NCBI RefSeq assembly: GCF_001812805.1
Contig: NZ_KV810490.1
Location: forward strand, 35,532-99,531
DNA length: 64,000 nt
Direction: 5' to 3'
From: Corynebacterium sp. HMSC078H07
GTDB lineage: Bacteria; Actinomycetota; Actinomycetes; Mycobacteriales; Mycobacteriaceae
A program made the translations under genes and the position numbers. This document shows positions 54,350-62,975 of the stretch, piece by piece; the stretch's first letter is position 1; the number at the start of each line of letters is the position of its first letter. Below the pieces are notes generated by a model. It did no database searches. It was not told where the DNA came from and was given only the letters and a program-made list of their open reading frames with translations.

Positions 54350-55389
54350 TTGCGGCCTCCCAACGCGAATGCTCCTGCTACGGCGAGCGCCATTCCTCCG
54401 ATGGCCTTCACCGCGGTCTTGTACATCTGCGGCAAGTCTGCCGTGGGCACGCGAGGATCCGGCGGCAGGCCATAGACTTCAGGCGAGTCGAGCAACAGGA
54501 AGATGGAACCGGTACCGCCGACGCCATCCTCACTATTCGCTCCATACAGACGTGCCTCAGTAAGCCCTTGCTCATGCAACACGCGAACGCGTTCCTGCGC
54601 TGCGGAAAGCATCTCCTCATAGGGGCCGAACTGGATGGAATCCGTAGGGCACGTCTTCGCGCAGGCGGGCTGCTCACCAATCTTGAGGCGGTCGTAACAC
54701 ATGGTGCATTTTTGGGCGACGCCAAGATTCTTAATAGGCATGGACTGTCCCGGCACGTGGTCTGGGCCCTGCGGTTTGAGCTGCTTAAGCTTGGCCAACA
54801 CATTCACGCCCGCGTGATCAGGTACCTCATAGTCCACGGTGGCCGTCTTATCTGCTTTAAGCGTGACGCCTCCATCATCACGGCGCTCAATCACGCCGAA
54901 GGGGCAGCCGGCCACACAGGTACCGCAGCCATTGCACACATCATCCTGCACCACGACGGTTCCGAACTCCGAACGGAACAACGCTCCCGTCGGGCAGACA
55001 TCGAGGCAGCCCGCGTTGGTGCAGTGCTTGCACACATCGGACGACATGAGCCAGCGGAAGTCGTCGGTATCCGGTGGCGTCGTCGGTGCTTTACTCGTCG
55101 GCATCCCCAGCGAGATGAGTTGGCGGCCTTCCTCACGTGCCTGTTCAATGCGATCGTTGTTCTGCTCAACAAACGCCACGTGTCGCCACGTGTTTGCGCC
55201 TAAGGAACCGGTGTTGTCATAAGAGTTACCGGTCACCGCATAGCCCTCCACTGGGTTACGATTCCACTCTTTACACGCCACCTCGCAGGCCTTACATCCA
55301 ATACAAATGGAGGTATCGGTAAAGAAGGCCATGCGCTGGTAGGACTCGTAGCCGTGCTTGTCGGCTTTTTCCGTTAATGCATTAGCCAC
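54346..55389 (-). CDS. fdhB: Iron-sulfur (beta) subunit of formate dehydrogenase
   Basis: 347 residues. Seen: four ferredoxin-type cluster motifs in the DMSO-reductase/HybA pattern: CIGCKACEVACKEWN (~32), CKHCTNAGCLDVCPTGAL (~115), CNGCGTCVAGCPFGVI (~150) and CTMCYDRLKIGEQPACAKTCP (split CTMCYDRL, QPACAKTCP, ~225). A hydrophobic tail (IGGMALAVAGAFALGG) ends the protein and may anchor it. It carries electrons from the molybdenum/selenium subunit to the NrfD anchor. 5 bp behind fdhA, 4 bp overlap with the anchor gene. Confidence 0.93.
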   Translation of the reverse strand: MANALTEKADKHGYESYQRMAFFTDTSICIGCKACEVACKEWNRNPVEGYAVTGNSYDNTGSLGANTWRHVAFVEQNNDRIEQAREEGRQLISLGMPTSKAPTTPPDTDDFRWLMSSDVCKHCTNAGCLDVCPTGALFRSEFGTVVVQDDVCNGCGTCVAGCPFGVIERRDDGGVTLKADKTATVDYEVPDHAGVNVLAKLKQLKPQGPDHVPGQSMPIKNLGVAQKCTMCYDRLKIGEQPACAKTCPTDSIQFGPYEEMLSAAQERVRVLHEQGLTEARLYGANSEDGVGGTGSIFLLLDSPEVYGLPPDPRVPTADLPQMYKTAVKAIGGMALAVAGAFALGGRK

Positions 55390-55394
55390 GGTGC

Positions 55395-58300
55395 CTATCC
55401 TTCCTTGCCTTCGTAGTCCGCCACGTTGCCTGCGGTGGAATCATTGCCGGTGTTGTCCTCGGTTGCCTGTCCTTCGGTGGTGAATTCATCACCGACGTCG
55501 AGTATCTGGTTGCCCGAATCCACCGTCAGGTTGGCCCGCTCTTGGTACTCCCGCAACAGCTTGACGCGTGCTTCTCCACGCGGGCGCCGTCCCGGCTGAA
55601 TATCGCAGGCACCCACCTTGGAGTTCTGAATGAACACGTTCGGTTCCAGGGTCAGGCCCAACAGATCATTGGCGCCGTCACCAGCCACATCGGTAGTCTC
55701 CGATTCTCCGTAGTGATACGGCAGACCAATCTGGTGGAATTCTTCACCATTGATGGTGAGCATCTCCATGCGGTCAGTCACCAGCACCTGCGCTTCGATG
55801 ACGCCACGCGGCGACACGATGGTGGCCCACTCGCCGTTGACCAAGCCACGCTTTTCTGCCAAGTCCTTATCCACTTCGCAGAACAGACCTGGCTGCAGCT
55901 CCGCCAAGAACGGCAGGCGGCGCGACATTGCACCCGAGGTGTACATCTCCGTCAAACGGTACGTGGAGAACACAAACGGGAACACGTCTGCGCCATACTC
56001 CCCTGGCTCCGGGCGTGAGAGGTTGTCCTTACGCTTAATGGTCAGGCGTGTTGGCGATTGCTGCTGCTTGTACAGCGCATTGGTGACCGGGGATTCCTGC
56101 GGCTCGTAGTGAGTCGGCAGCGGACCATCGGACAATCCCTTCGGGGCGAAGAGCCAGCCCAATCCATCTGCCTGCATGATGAACGGATCATCACCGTTAA
56201 GAGCATCTGGGCCTACGGCATCCACCGGCGCGACATAGTCTGGGCGCTTCGTGGCTGGGAAGTCCGGTACGTCGTCACCGACCCACTTGCCTTGGGCTTC
56301 ATCCCACCACACGTACTTCTTGCGCTCCGACCACGGGGTTCCGTCAGGCTTCGCGGAGGCACGGTTGTACAGGATGCGGCGATTAGCCGGCCAGACCCAG
56401 CCCCAGTCGAGTGCAACCTCGTTTTGTTCGGAGCCCGGCACCTTCTTCGCGGCATGGTTAATACCGTCCTTGTACACGCCAGTGTAAATCCAGCATCCTC
56501 CAGATGTCGAGCCATCGGCACGCATCTCTGTGAAGGCCGGCAGGAGCTGGCCCTTCTTCGGCCCATCGAGGTAGTAGCCGTTGATTTCACGCAGGATCTC
56601 ATCCGAGCTCGGGTCGCCGTGCTCGTCCTCCGTGTAATCCCACGTCACAGCCTTAATCGGCAGATCGCGTGGGTCAGTGGAGTCCGCGAGGCGCTCCCTA
56701 ATCTTCTTACCCAAGTGGTAGAAGAACCACGCCTCACTGCGTGCTTGGCCCGGCGGTGGGGTCGCCTGGAAGCGCCACTGCACCATGCGCTGAGTCTGGG
56801 TAAAGGTACCGGACTTCTCCACGTGGGTAGCTGCCGGCATGAGGAAGACCTCCGTGCCGATTTCCTCGGTCTTGAGCTCACCGTTTTTGATTTCCGGGGA
56901 GTCCTTCCAGAAGGATGCGGTCTCAATCTCCTGGAAATCGCGCACGACCAGCCACTTCAGCGAAGCTAGGCCGCGACGCTGCATGCCTCCGTTGGACTGT
57001 GCCACCGCAGGGTTCTGACCAAAGACGAAGTAGCCCTCCACCTCATGGCGCAGCATGGCGAGAAGTGTCTCGTACGTCGAATGCGCACCGGACAGGCGCG
57101 GCATGAAGTTAAAGCCCCATTCATTCTCCTCGGTGGCGGCGTCACCCCAGTAGGACTTCATCAAAGACACGGCATAGTTTTCACCTATCTGCCAGAAGCC
57201 CTTCTGGTCTTCTTTACGGAAGGAATCGAGGTACTCGCTCCAGTTCGCTTGGTCCACGTGCGGCATGGGAAGGTAGCCTGGCAACGAGTTGAACAGCGTT
57301 GGAATATCCGTCGATCCCTGAATCGAGGCATGCCCACGCAGCGCCATGATGCCCGAACCCGGACGGCCGACGTTGCCCATGAGCAGCTGCAGAATTGCCG
57401 CCGTGCGGATGAATTGTGCACCTAAGGTGTGCTGGGTAAAGCCCAGTGCATAGGCAAAACAGGTCGTGCGTTCCGGCGTGGAATTCTCCGCAATGGAGTT
57501 AGCCAGGTAGTGGAAATCCTCCTGCGAAATACCGCAGGTTTCCTCCACCAACTCCGGGGTATAGCGCGAGTAATGGCGCTTGAGAATCTGGAAGACGGAG
57601 TTCGGGTCCTGAAGGGTCGGGTCCTTCTCAACATTCCACGAGGAACCCTCAGGTTTTTGCACGTATTGCCACGAATCGGTGACGTACTTGCCGGTCTCCG
57701 AGTCATAGCCAGAGAACAGACCCTCAAGGTCTTCCGTGTCCTGGAAATCGGAGGAAATAATGGACGCCGCATTCGTGTAATTCACCACGTAATCGTGGAA
57801 ATACAGGTCATTATCCAGCACGTACTTGATGATTGCACCAAGCAGTACCACGTCCGTTCCACCGCGAATACCGATGTGACGGTTCGCAAACGCAGATGTG
57901 CGCGTGTAGCGCGGATCCACGTGGATAATGCGTGCACCACGTTTCTTGGCTTCAACCACCCACTGGAAACCCACGGGGTGGCACTCAGCCATGTTAGAAC
58001 CCTCAATGACGATGCAGTCCGCATTCGCCATATCCTGCAGCGGTTGGGTTGCGCCGCCGCGGCCAAACGACGTTCCTAGACTAGGAACGGTGGCGGAGTG
58101 TCATATGCGCGCCTGGTTTTCGACCTGAATCGCGCCGGTTGCCGTAAACAACTTCTTAATGAGGTAATTCTCCTCATTGTCCAGCGTCGCACCACCCAGT
58201 CCGGCGATGCCCATGGTGCGGTTGAGGGGACGCCCCTGCTTATCGACGTCCTCCCAATGCCTCTTTCGCGATTCCACAAAGCGATCCGCAATCATGTTCA

Positions 58301-58667
58301 TCGCGGTCTCTTCATCGAGCTCTTGCCACTCGGTGGCATAAGGGGCACGGTACTTAATCGTGGTGACGCGCGAAGAAGAGTTAATCAGCTGCTCGGAAGC
58401 AGAACCCTTCGGGCACAAACGGCCACGGGAAATCGGGGAATCTGGGTCGCCCTCAATCTGGATGACGCGATCATCCTTAACGTAGACACGCTGGGAGCAG
58501 CCCACCGCGCAGTAAGGGCACACCGATTGCACCACACGGTCCGCGTCGACAGTGCGGCCGCGAAGTTCCTCGCTTTGTGCCGACTGCGTCGACACGTCGC
58601 GACCGAAGGCATCCTTGTTACGGATCTGGCGCACGACTGGCCAGTTCAGCGGACTAAATCGAGACAT
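55395..58667 (-). CDS. fdhA: Selenocysteine-containing formate dehydrogenase catalytic subunit
   Basis: One protein of 1090 residues with selenocysteine at residue 189, encoded by TGA at 58101-58103 (minus strand). Seen: N-terminal [4Fe-4S] motif CPYCAVGC...LCPKGSA (~50-90), then VENQARI-Sec-HSATVPSLG, the known Sec context of FdnG/FdhF-type enzymes, followed by FGRGGATQPLQDMANADCIVIEGSNMAE and full molybdopterin-binding domains (GSDH-like strands through residue ~1000). Without recoding it would appear as two broken frames (188 and ~878 codons). A SECIS-like hairpin begins 11 nt after the UGA. It oxidises formate to CO2. No Tat signal (RRxFLK) is visible at the start MSRFSPLNWPVVRQIRN. selABCD nearby supply the Sec machinery. 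Confidence 0.94.
58071..58103 (-). promoter_or_regulatory. SECIS element and UGA selenocysteine codon of formate dehydrogenase
   Basis: Minus strand: UGA (58101-58103), 11 nt, then CGUUCCUAG-U-CUAGGAACG (58071-58089), a nine-pair stem with an AGUCU apical region. E. coli fdhF and fdnG have a hairpin with a GGUCU-like loop at the same distance. The hairpin is within the coding sequence. Confidence 0.85.
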
Positions 58668-58722
58668 GCCCTCAAATCTACTTCCTTCTACCCCGATTTG
58701 CTAGACGCCCTCGATAATCACA

Positions 58723-58758
58723 AAAAGGGCCTGAAGCCATCTAGCTTCAAGCCCTTTT
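58723..58758. terminator. Intrinsic terminator between the PRC-barrel gene and formate dehydrogenase
   Basis: AAAAGGGCCTGAAGC (58723-58737) and GCTTCAAGCCCTTTT (58744-58758), one mismatch, with T run on both sides. It ends the minus-strand PRC-barrel gene (stop 58771); no plus-strand gene ends here. Confidence 0.8.
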
Positions 58759-58770
58759 CTTTATCCCAAT

Positions 58771-59676
58771 TTACTTGCGGGTGTCAGTGATACCGTCGGT
58801 ATCAATCTGCTCCTTGCGCAGCTCCTCGGTGTGGGTCTCAGTGTCCTGGATGGTCTCCTTGGACAGGTTGACCTTCTCCACCGGGACAGTCTTCTTCTCG
58901 ACGTTGACGCGCTCCTCGTGCAGGGTGACGGAAGCCTCTTCGGTGGTGTTGTCACCGATGGTGCCGGTGAAGTTAGCGGCGTCAGCCTCAGAGATCGGGG
59001 TACGCTCGACGCGAACCTCTTCGCGCTCGACCGGAACCTCAACGGTCTCGGTGTCGGTCACGACGTACTTGCGCAGACGTGCCTCACCGGTAGCAACGCG
59101 CTCCTTGTTTACATCGAGGCGCTCCTCGGAACGGATGAGCTCACCGTCGTTGTTGGTGATGTTGTGGCCAGCGGTAGCACCTGCGGTGGTGTCGGTAGCA
59201 GCGGCGCGGTCGGTCTCAACGCGGTCAGTGGTAACGGTCTCGTCCTTAGCGTGTGCACCTGCGCCAGCACCGGCAACGCCAGCGCCTGCAACACCAGCAC
59301 CTGCACCGGCAACACCAGCGCCGGTGGTGGTACCAGTACGCTCGTCGCGGTAGGTGGTGACGTCCTGAGCGTTCTCCAGGTTGTAGTGCTTAAAGATATC
59401 GGACTGAGCCTCCGGGGTCAGCGGCTTATCGGAGTCGAAGTCCGGAGCGTCCTCGATACGGTCCTTGGAGAACGCCAGCTTGAGGTCATCACCATTGAAG
59501 TCGTGGCCGCGAAGCGGAACCAGGCTGGAGTTCATGCCGAACAGGCCGTGGTTGACCTCAACGAAGGTCGGCTGGCCGGTCTGCTCGTCAACGAAGACCT
59601 CCTTGACGGAGCCGAGCTTCTCGCCGGCCTTGTCGTATGCGGTTGCGTCGAAAAGATCCTTGATGTTCTTACCCAT
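58771..59676 (-). CDS. PRC-barrel and DUF2382 (YsnF/AvaK-type) stress protein
   Basis: 301 residues. Seen: an N-terminal PRC-barrel (GKNIKDLFDATAYDKAGEKLGSVKEVF..., ~1-75), a Gly/Ala-rich linker (GAGVAGAGAGVAGAGVAG, ~125-150), and a C-terminal DUF2382 domain (~190-290) with SEERLDVNKERV, EVPVEREEVRVERTPI and VTLHEERVNVEKKTVPVEKV repeated in the usual alternating charge pattern. Families of this type are linked to general stress, not to a known enzyme. AAAGG precedes the ATG by about 10 nt. Not operonic. Confidence 0.92.
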   Translation of the reverse strand: MGKNIKDLFDATAYDKAGEKLGSVKEVFVDEQTGQPTFVEVNHGLFGMNSSLVPLRGHDFNGDDLKLAFSKDRIEDAPDFDSDKPLTPEAQSDIFKHYNLENAQDVTTYRDERTGTTTGAGVAGAGAGVAGAGVAGAGAGAHAKDETVTTDRVETDRAAATDTTAGATAGHNITNNDGELIRSEERLDVNKERVATGEARLRKYVVTDTETVEVPVEREEVRVERTPISEADAANFTGTIGDNTTEEASVTLHEERVNVEKKTVPVEKVNLSKETIQDTETHTEELRKEQIDTDGITDTRK

Positions 59677-60156
59677 TGTTCTTTAAACCTTTCTACAATT
59701 GGTCTATCTATCGGTGGCAAACTTTTCCAGTCGAGCGCCACCCCCGATATTAAGGATGTAGGGGGTGGCGATTTGCTTTTTCGTTTGCTCTGGACTCCAC
59801 GATACGGACAAATCAACAACTCGCCACCTCGGTGACCCAATTTGATGAGTTTTCACGCCTTTGTCGCAGGTCACATAACCTATAACGATTGAATAACGCA
59901 ATCATTTATGCACCATAGTGGACCGTTTTGCGCACCCCCTTTGATCAAAGCGAAGCGACAGACAATCGCTATCCCGCATGACAGTCAGGCAACCTGCACC
60001 TCTATCCCACTGGCGATGACACCAACTTTCCACGCAAACCCCTACCCCCTCCACAGGAAATTCCAATCCCCGACCGGTACCCCTAAATCTCAGAAATTAC
60101 CCGTAATGGTCTACCAGGAAACGAACACTTCTACCCCTCTAGGTACCCTGAACATC
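59677..60156. other. Intergenic region between the PRC-barrel gene and lplA
   Basis: 480 bp with no supported gene. It includes a perfect 10-bp hairpin CGCCACCCCC (59736-59745) / GGGGGTGGCG (59761-59770) followed on the plus strand by ATTTGCTTTTT; no plus-strand gene ends before it, and on the minus strand it lies within the leader of the PRC-barrel gene if that transcript starts further out. TACCCT (60144-60149) is the probable -10 of lplA. Otherwise nothing remarkable is seen. Confidence 0.5.
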
Positions 60157-61227
60157 ATGAGCACACATAGACACTTTGAACTCAAGGTCCCCGGCGGCAA
60201 ACTCCTCGTCGTCGATATCGACGTAGATTCCGCTAACGCCATTACCAACGCCACAATCTCTGGCGACTTCTTCCTTGAACCCGAAGAAGCCTACGACGCC
60301 CTTAGCCCAGCCCTCGTCGGCCTCACCACCGCCTCGAGCACCGCCGACATCCAATCCCGCCTCGACGCCGCCTTGGAACGCATCGACGCGCCCGTGGCTC
60401 TCCATGGCTTTGACACCCAGCACCTCGCAACGACAGTCAAGAGAGCGTTGTCCGATGGCACCGATTTCACCGACCATTCATGGGAGATCTTGCGACCCGG
60501 CGTTCTTCCCACTCCGGTCAATGTCGCTCTCGACGAAGTCCTTCTCAATGAAGTTGCTGAAGGAAAACGGGGACCCACGCTCCGCTTCTGGGAGTGGGAA
60601 GACAAAGCAGTCGTGTTCGGTTCGTACCAGTCCTATGCCAATGAGCTGGATCAGGAGGGCGTCGACAAGCACGGCATCATCCCCGTGCGCCGCATCTCCG
60701 GCGGTGGCGCCATGTTTATGGAAGGCGGCAACTGCGTGACATATTCCCTGTACGCGCCGGAGTCCCTCGTAGCCGGCTATTCTTACGAGGCCAGCTATGA
60801 GTACCTCGACCAGTGGGTACTCGCCGCACTGAGCAAGCTTGGCGTGAATGCGTGGTATGTGCCGATCAATGACATCACGTCGGACGGCGGCAAGATTGGT
60901 GGCGCGGCCCAGAAGCGGCGCCAAGGTGCGGTGCTGCACCACACCACAATGAGCTACGACATTGATGCAGACAAGATGCTGGAGGTCTTGCGCATCGGCA
61001 AGGTCAAGGTCTCATCCAAGGGGCTGGCCAGCGCAAAGAAGCGCGTCGATCCACTGCGCCGACAGACCGGCGTGCCGCGCGAGAAGATCATCGACACTAT
61101 GGTTCACGAGTTTGCCACTCGTTATGGCGCAATCGACGCTGAGCTTTCCGACGCCACGCTTGCCGACGCCCACCGCCTCGTCGACACCAAATTCCTCACC
61201 GAAGCCTGGACTAAGCGCATTCCTTAA
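60157..61227 (+). CDS. lplA: Lipoate-protein ligase with an N-terminal accessory domain
   Basis: 356 residues from ATG at 60157, 7 nt after a TACCCT -10 element (leaderless); the open frame from 59908 has no homology before this start. Seen: the N-terminal ~95 residues (FELKVPGGKLLVVDIDVD, FLEPEEAYDALSPALVG) look like the small lipoate-ligase C-terminal/LplB domain, here placed first; then the LplA/LipB catalytic domain with LRFWEWEDKAVVFGSYQS, RRISGGGAMFMEGGNCVTYS, DITSDGGKIGGAAQKRR. It attaches lipoate to E2 domains such as those serving OdhA. This permuted arrangement is also known from archaeal and actinobacterial ligases. Confidence 0.9.
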   Translation: MSTHRHFELKVPGGKLLVVDIDVDSANAITNATISGDFFLEPEEAYDALSPALVGLTTASSTADIQSRLDAALERIDAPVALHGFDTQHLATTVKRALSDGTDFTDHSWEILRPGVLPTPVNVALDEVLLNEVAEGKRGPTLRFWEWEDKAVVFGSYQSYANELDQEGVDKHGIIPVRRISGGGAMFMEGGNCVTYSLYAPESLVAGYSYEASYEYLDQWVLAALSKLGVNAWYVPINDITSDGGKIGGAAQKRRQGAVLHHTTMSYDIDADKMLEVLRIGKVKVSSKGLASAKKRVDPLRRQTGVPREKIIDTMVHEFATRYGAIDAELSDATLADAHRLVDTKFLTEAWTKRIP

Positions 61228-61271
61228 GTTGCGTGGGAATTTACATCCAGCGTACTGTGTTGATATCTCTA

Positions 61272-61320
61272 GCGAACCGATCTGTTCGCATCATGCGAAC
61301 CAATTGGTCTTTTCTATACA
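61272..61320 (+). promoter_or_regulatory. Operator-like triple repeat over the symporter promoter
   Basis: GCGAAC (61272-61277), GTTCGC (61284-61289) and GCGAAC (61295-61300) alternate at equal spacing; the right pair makes a near-perfect palindrome GTTCGCAT-C-ATGCGAAC (61284-61300). ACCAATTGGT (61299-61308) is another palindrome. TATACA (61315-61320) is the likely -10, 24 nt before GTG 61344, so the repeats cover the -35 position. Confidence 0.6.
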
Positions 61321-61343
61321 ACACTGTCTAGAAGGAATTTCTC

Positions 61344-62684
61344 GTGTCTGATACTTCCTCCCGCACTCTGCCCTCATGGGCCACCGGCTTTGGCGCTCAA
61401 GTCATCGCCGGCCTCATCATTGGCCTTATCCTCGGATTCATTGCTTCCGGCATGGAGTCCTCCTGGCTCTCCGATACCCTCTCCGGCATCGGCGGCGCCT
61501 ACGTCCAGCTCCTCAAGGTAATGGTCCCGCCCCTTATCTTCGCCGCCGTGGTTACCTCTGTGGCGAACCTGCGCAAGGTGGCAAATGCTGCTTCGCTCGC
61601 CATCTCCACCCTCGTCTGGTTTGCCATCACGGCTTTCTTCTCGGTTCTCGCCGGCATCCTGGTAGCACTCGTGATGAAGCCGGGTGTGGGCACGACTGTC
61701 GACGCCTCCACCGCCGCCGATCCTTCCCACGTCGGTTCCTGGACTGCTTTCCTTCAGCAGCTCGTCCCCTCCAACTTCTTCGGACTCACCGCGTCCTTTA
61801 GCGACGACTCTGTTTCCCTCAGCTTTGGCGCACTCCAGCTCCTCGTCATTTCCCTGGCGCTGGGTATCGCCGCTGTGAAGGCCGGTAAGGCCGCCGATCC
61901 TTTCCTCCGCTTTACCGAATCCTTCCTCAAGGTCATCCAGGTGGTCCTGTGGTGGATCATTCGCCTCGCCCCCATCGGCACCGCGGCCCTCATCGGTAAG
62001 GCCGTGGCCACCTACGGCTGGGATGCCATGAGCTCCTTGGGCAAGTTTGTCTTGGCAATGTATGTGGGACTCGCTCTCGTTATCGTCGTCGTGTACCCAG
62101 CTGTACTCATCTATAACCGCATTCCCGTCATCGGCTTCTACAAACGTGTATGGCCGGTGTTCTCCCTCGGCTTTGTCACCCGCTCCTCCATGGGTGTCAT
62201 GCCCGTCACTGAACGCTTCACTGAGAAGGCTATGGGCGTGCCGCGCGAGTACGCTTCCTTCGCCATCCCGCTGGGTGCGACGACCAAAATGGATGGCTGT
62301 GCCTCCGTCTACCCGGCCATAGCGGCAATCTTCATTGCTCAGTTCTACGGCATTGACCTTTCGCTGACCCAGTACCTTCTCATCATCTTCGTTTCCGTCA
62401 TCGGTTCCGCCGCTACCGCTGGCACCACCGGCGCGACCGTGATGCTCACGCTGACCCTTTCCACCCTGGGCCTTCCGCTGGCCGGCGTTGGCCTTCTGCT
62501 CGCCATCGAGCCCATCATCGATATGGGCCGCACCGCCGTCAACGTCACCGGGCAATCCCTGTGCGCCACCATTGTGGCCAAGCGCGCTGGGATTCAGGAC
62601 CAGGCCACGTGGGACGCTGCCGAAAACGGTGTCTCCAGCATCATGAATGACGACGAGAAGCAGCACGTAGGCATCTCTGCCTAA
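61344..62684 (+). CDS. Dicarboxylate/amino acid:cation symporter (DAACS family)
   Basis: 446 residues from GTG at 61344 with AAGGAATTT upstream. Seen: about eight membrane helices plus re-entrant loops, beginning LIIGLILGFIASG, VQLLKVMVPPLIFAAVV, the Ser-rich loop RSSMGVMPVTERF, GATTKMDGCASVYPAIAAIF (HP2-like cation-binding), and IEPIIDMGRTAVNVTGQSL. Members take up glutamate, aspartate or C4-dicarboxylates with Na+ or H+. Substrate is not decided. Probably a single-gene unit controlled by the preceding operator-like sequence. Confidence 0.94.
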   Translation: MSDTSSRTLPSWATGFGAQVIAGLIIGLILGFIASGMESSWLSDTLSGIGGAYVQLLKVMVPPLIFAAVVTSVANLRKVANAASLAISTLVWFAITAFFSVLAGILVALVMKPGVGTTVDASTAADPSHVGSWTAFLQQLVPSNFFGLTASFSDDSVSLSFGALQLLVISLALGIAAVKAGKAADPFLRFTESFLKVIQVVLWWIIRLAPIGTAALIGKAVATYGWDAMSSLGKFVLAMYVGLALVIVVVYPAVLIYNRIPVIGFYKRVWPVFSLGFVTRSSMGVMPVTERFTEKAMGVPREYASFAIPLGATTKMDGCASVYPAIAAIFIAQFYGIDLSLTQYLLIIFVSVIGSAATAGTTGATVMLTLTLSTLGLPLAGVGLLLAIEPIIDMGRTAVNVTGQSLCATIVAKRAGIQDQATWDAAENGVSSIMNDDEKQHVGISA

Positions 62685-62817
62685 CCCCCCGCCGGGCATA
62701 CTCCGGCAGTCTAAACTCCCCAACTCTCAAAAGTTCCGCCCAAGAATTTGCGCCGACCTTTGGCCGTTAGGGAGGCTCCTTTCTATCTCCCTCCAGAATC
62801 GTGCACCCTCTCCCCTT

Positions 62818-62966
62818 CGTCGTTTCAAACGACGCGCTCATTTTGCGCTTTGCTCCATAGAGCTAATACTCAAAATCTTTGTGTCGTCGTGTGGGACGAC
62901 GAGTCTTTTTCCGTGTCCTGAGTTATTGAATGGATTCTCGGGGTGTCTTCGTCGTTTTATTCGACG
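62818..62966. repeat. Three CGTCG/CGACG hairpins between the symporter and HNH genes
   Basis: Hairpins CGTCGTTT-C-AAACGACG (62818-62834), TCGTCGT/ACGACGA (62884-62902) and CGTCG/CGACG (62950-62966) lie within 150 bp. The middle one is followed by AGTCTTTTT and may be the symporter terminator. The stretch 62685-62975 (291 bp) contains no gene. Confidence 0.5.
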
Positions 62967-62975
62967 GCTGGGAGT

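Noticed and set aside
55395..58667. Frameshifted or nonsense-broken formate dehydrogenase pseudogene
   Set aside because: The break is an in-frame UGA in the family's selenocysteine context with a SECIS-like hairpin, and selA, selB, selD and tRNA-Sec are all present.
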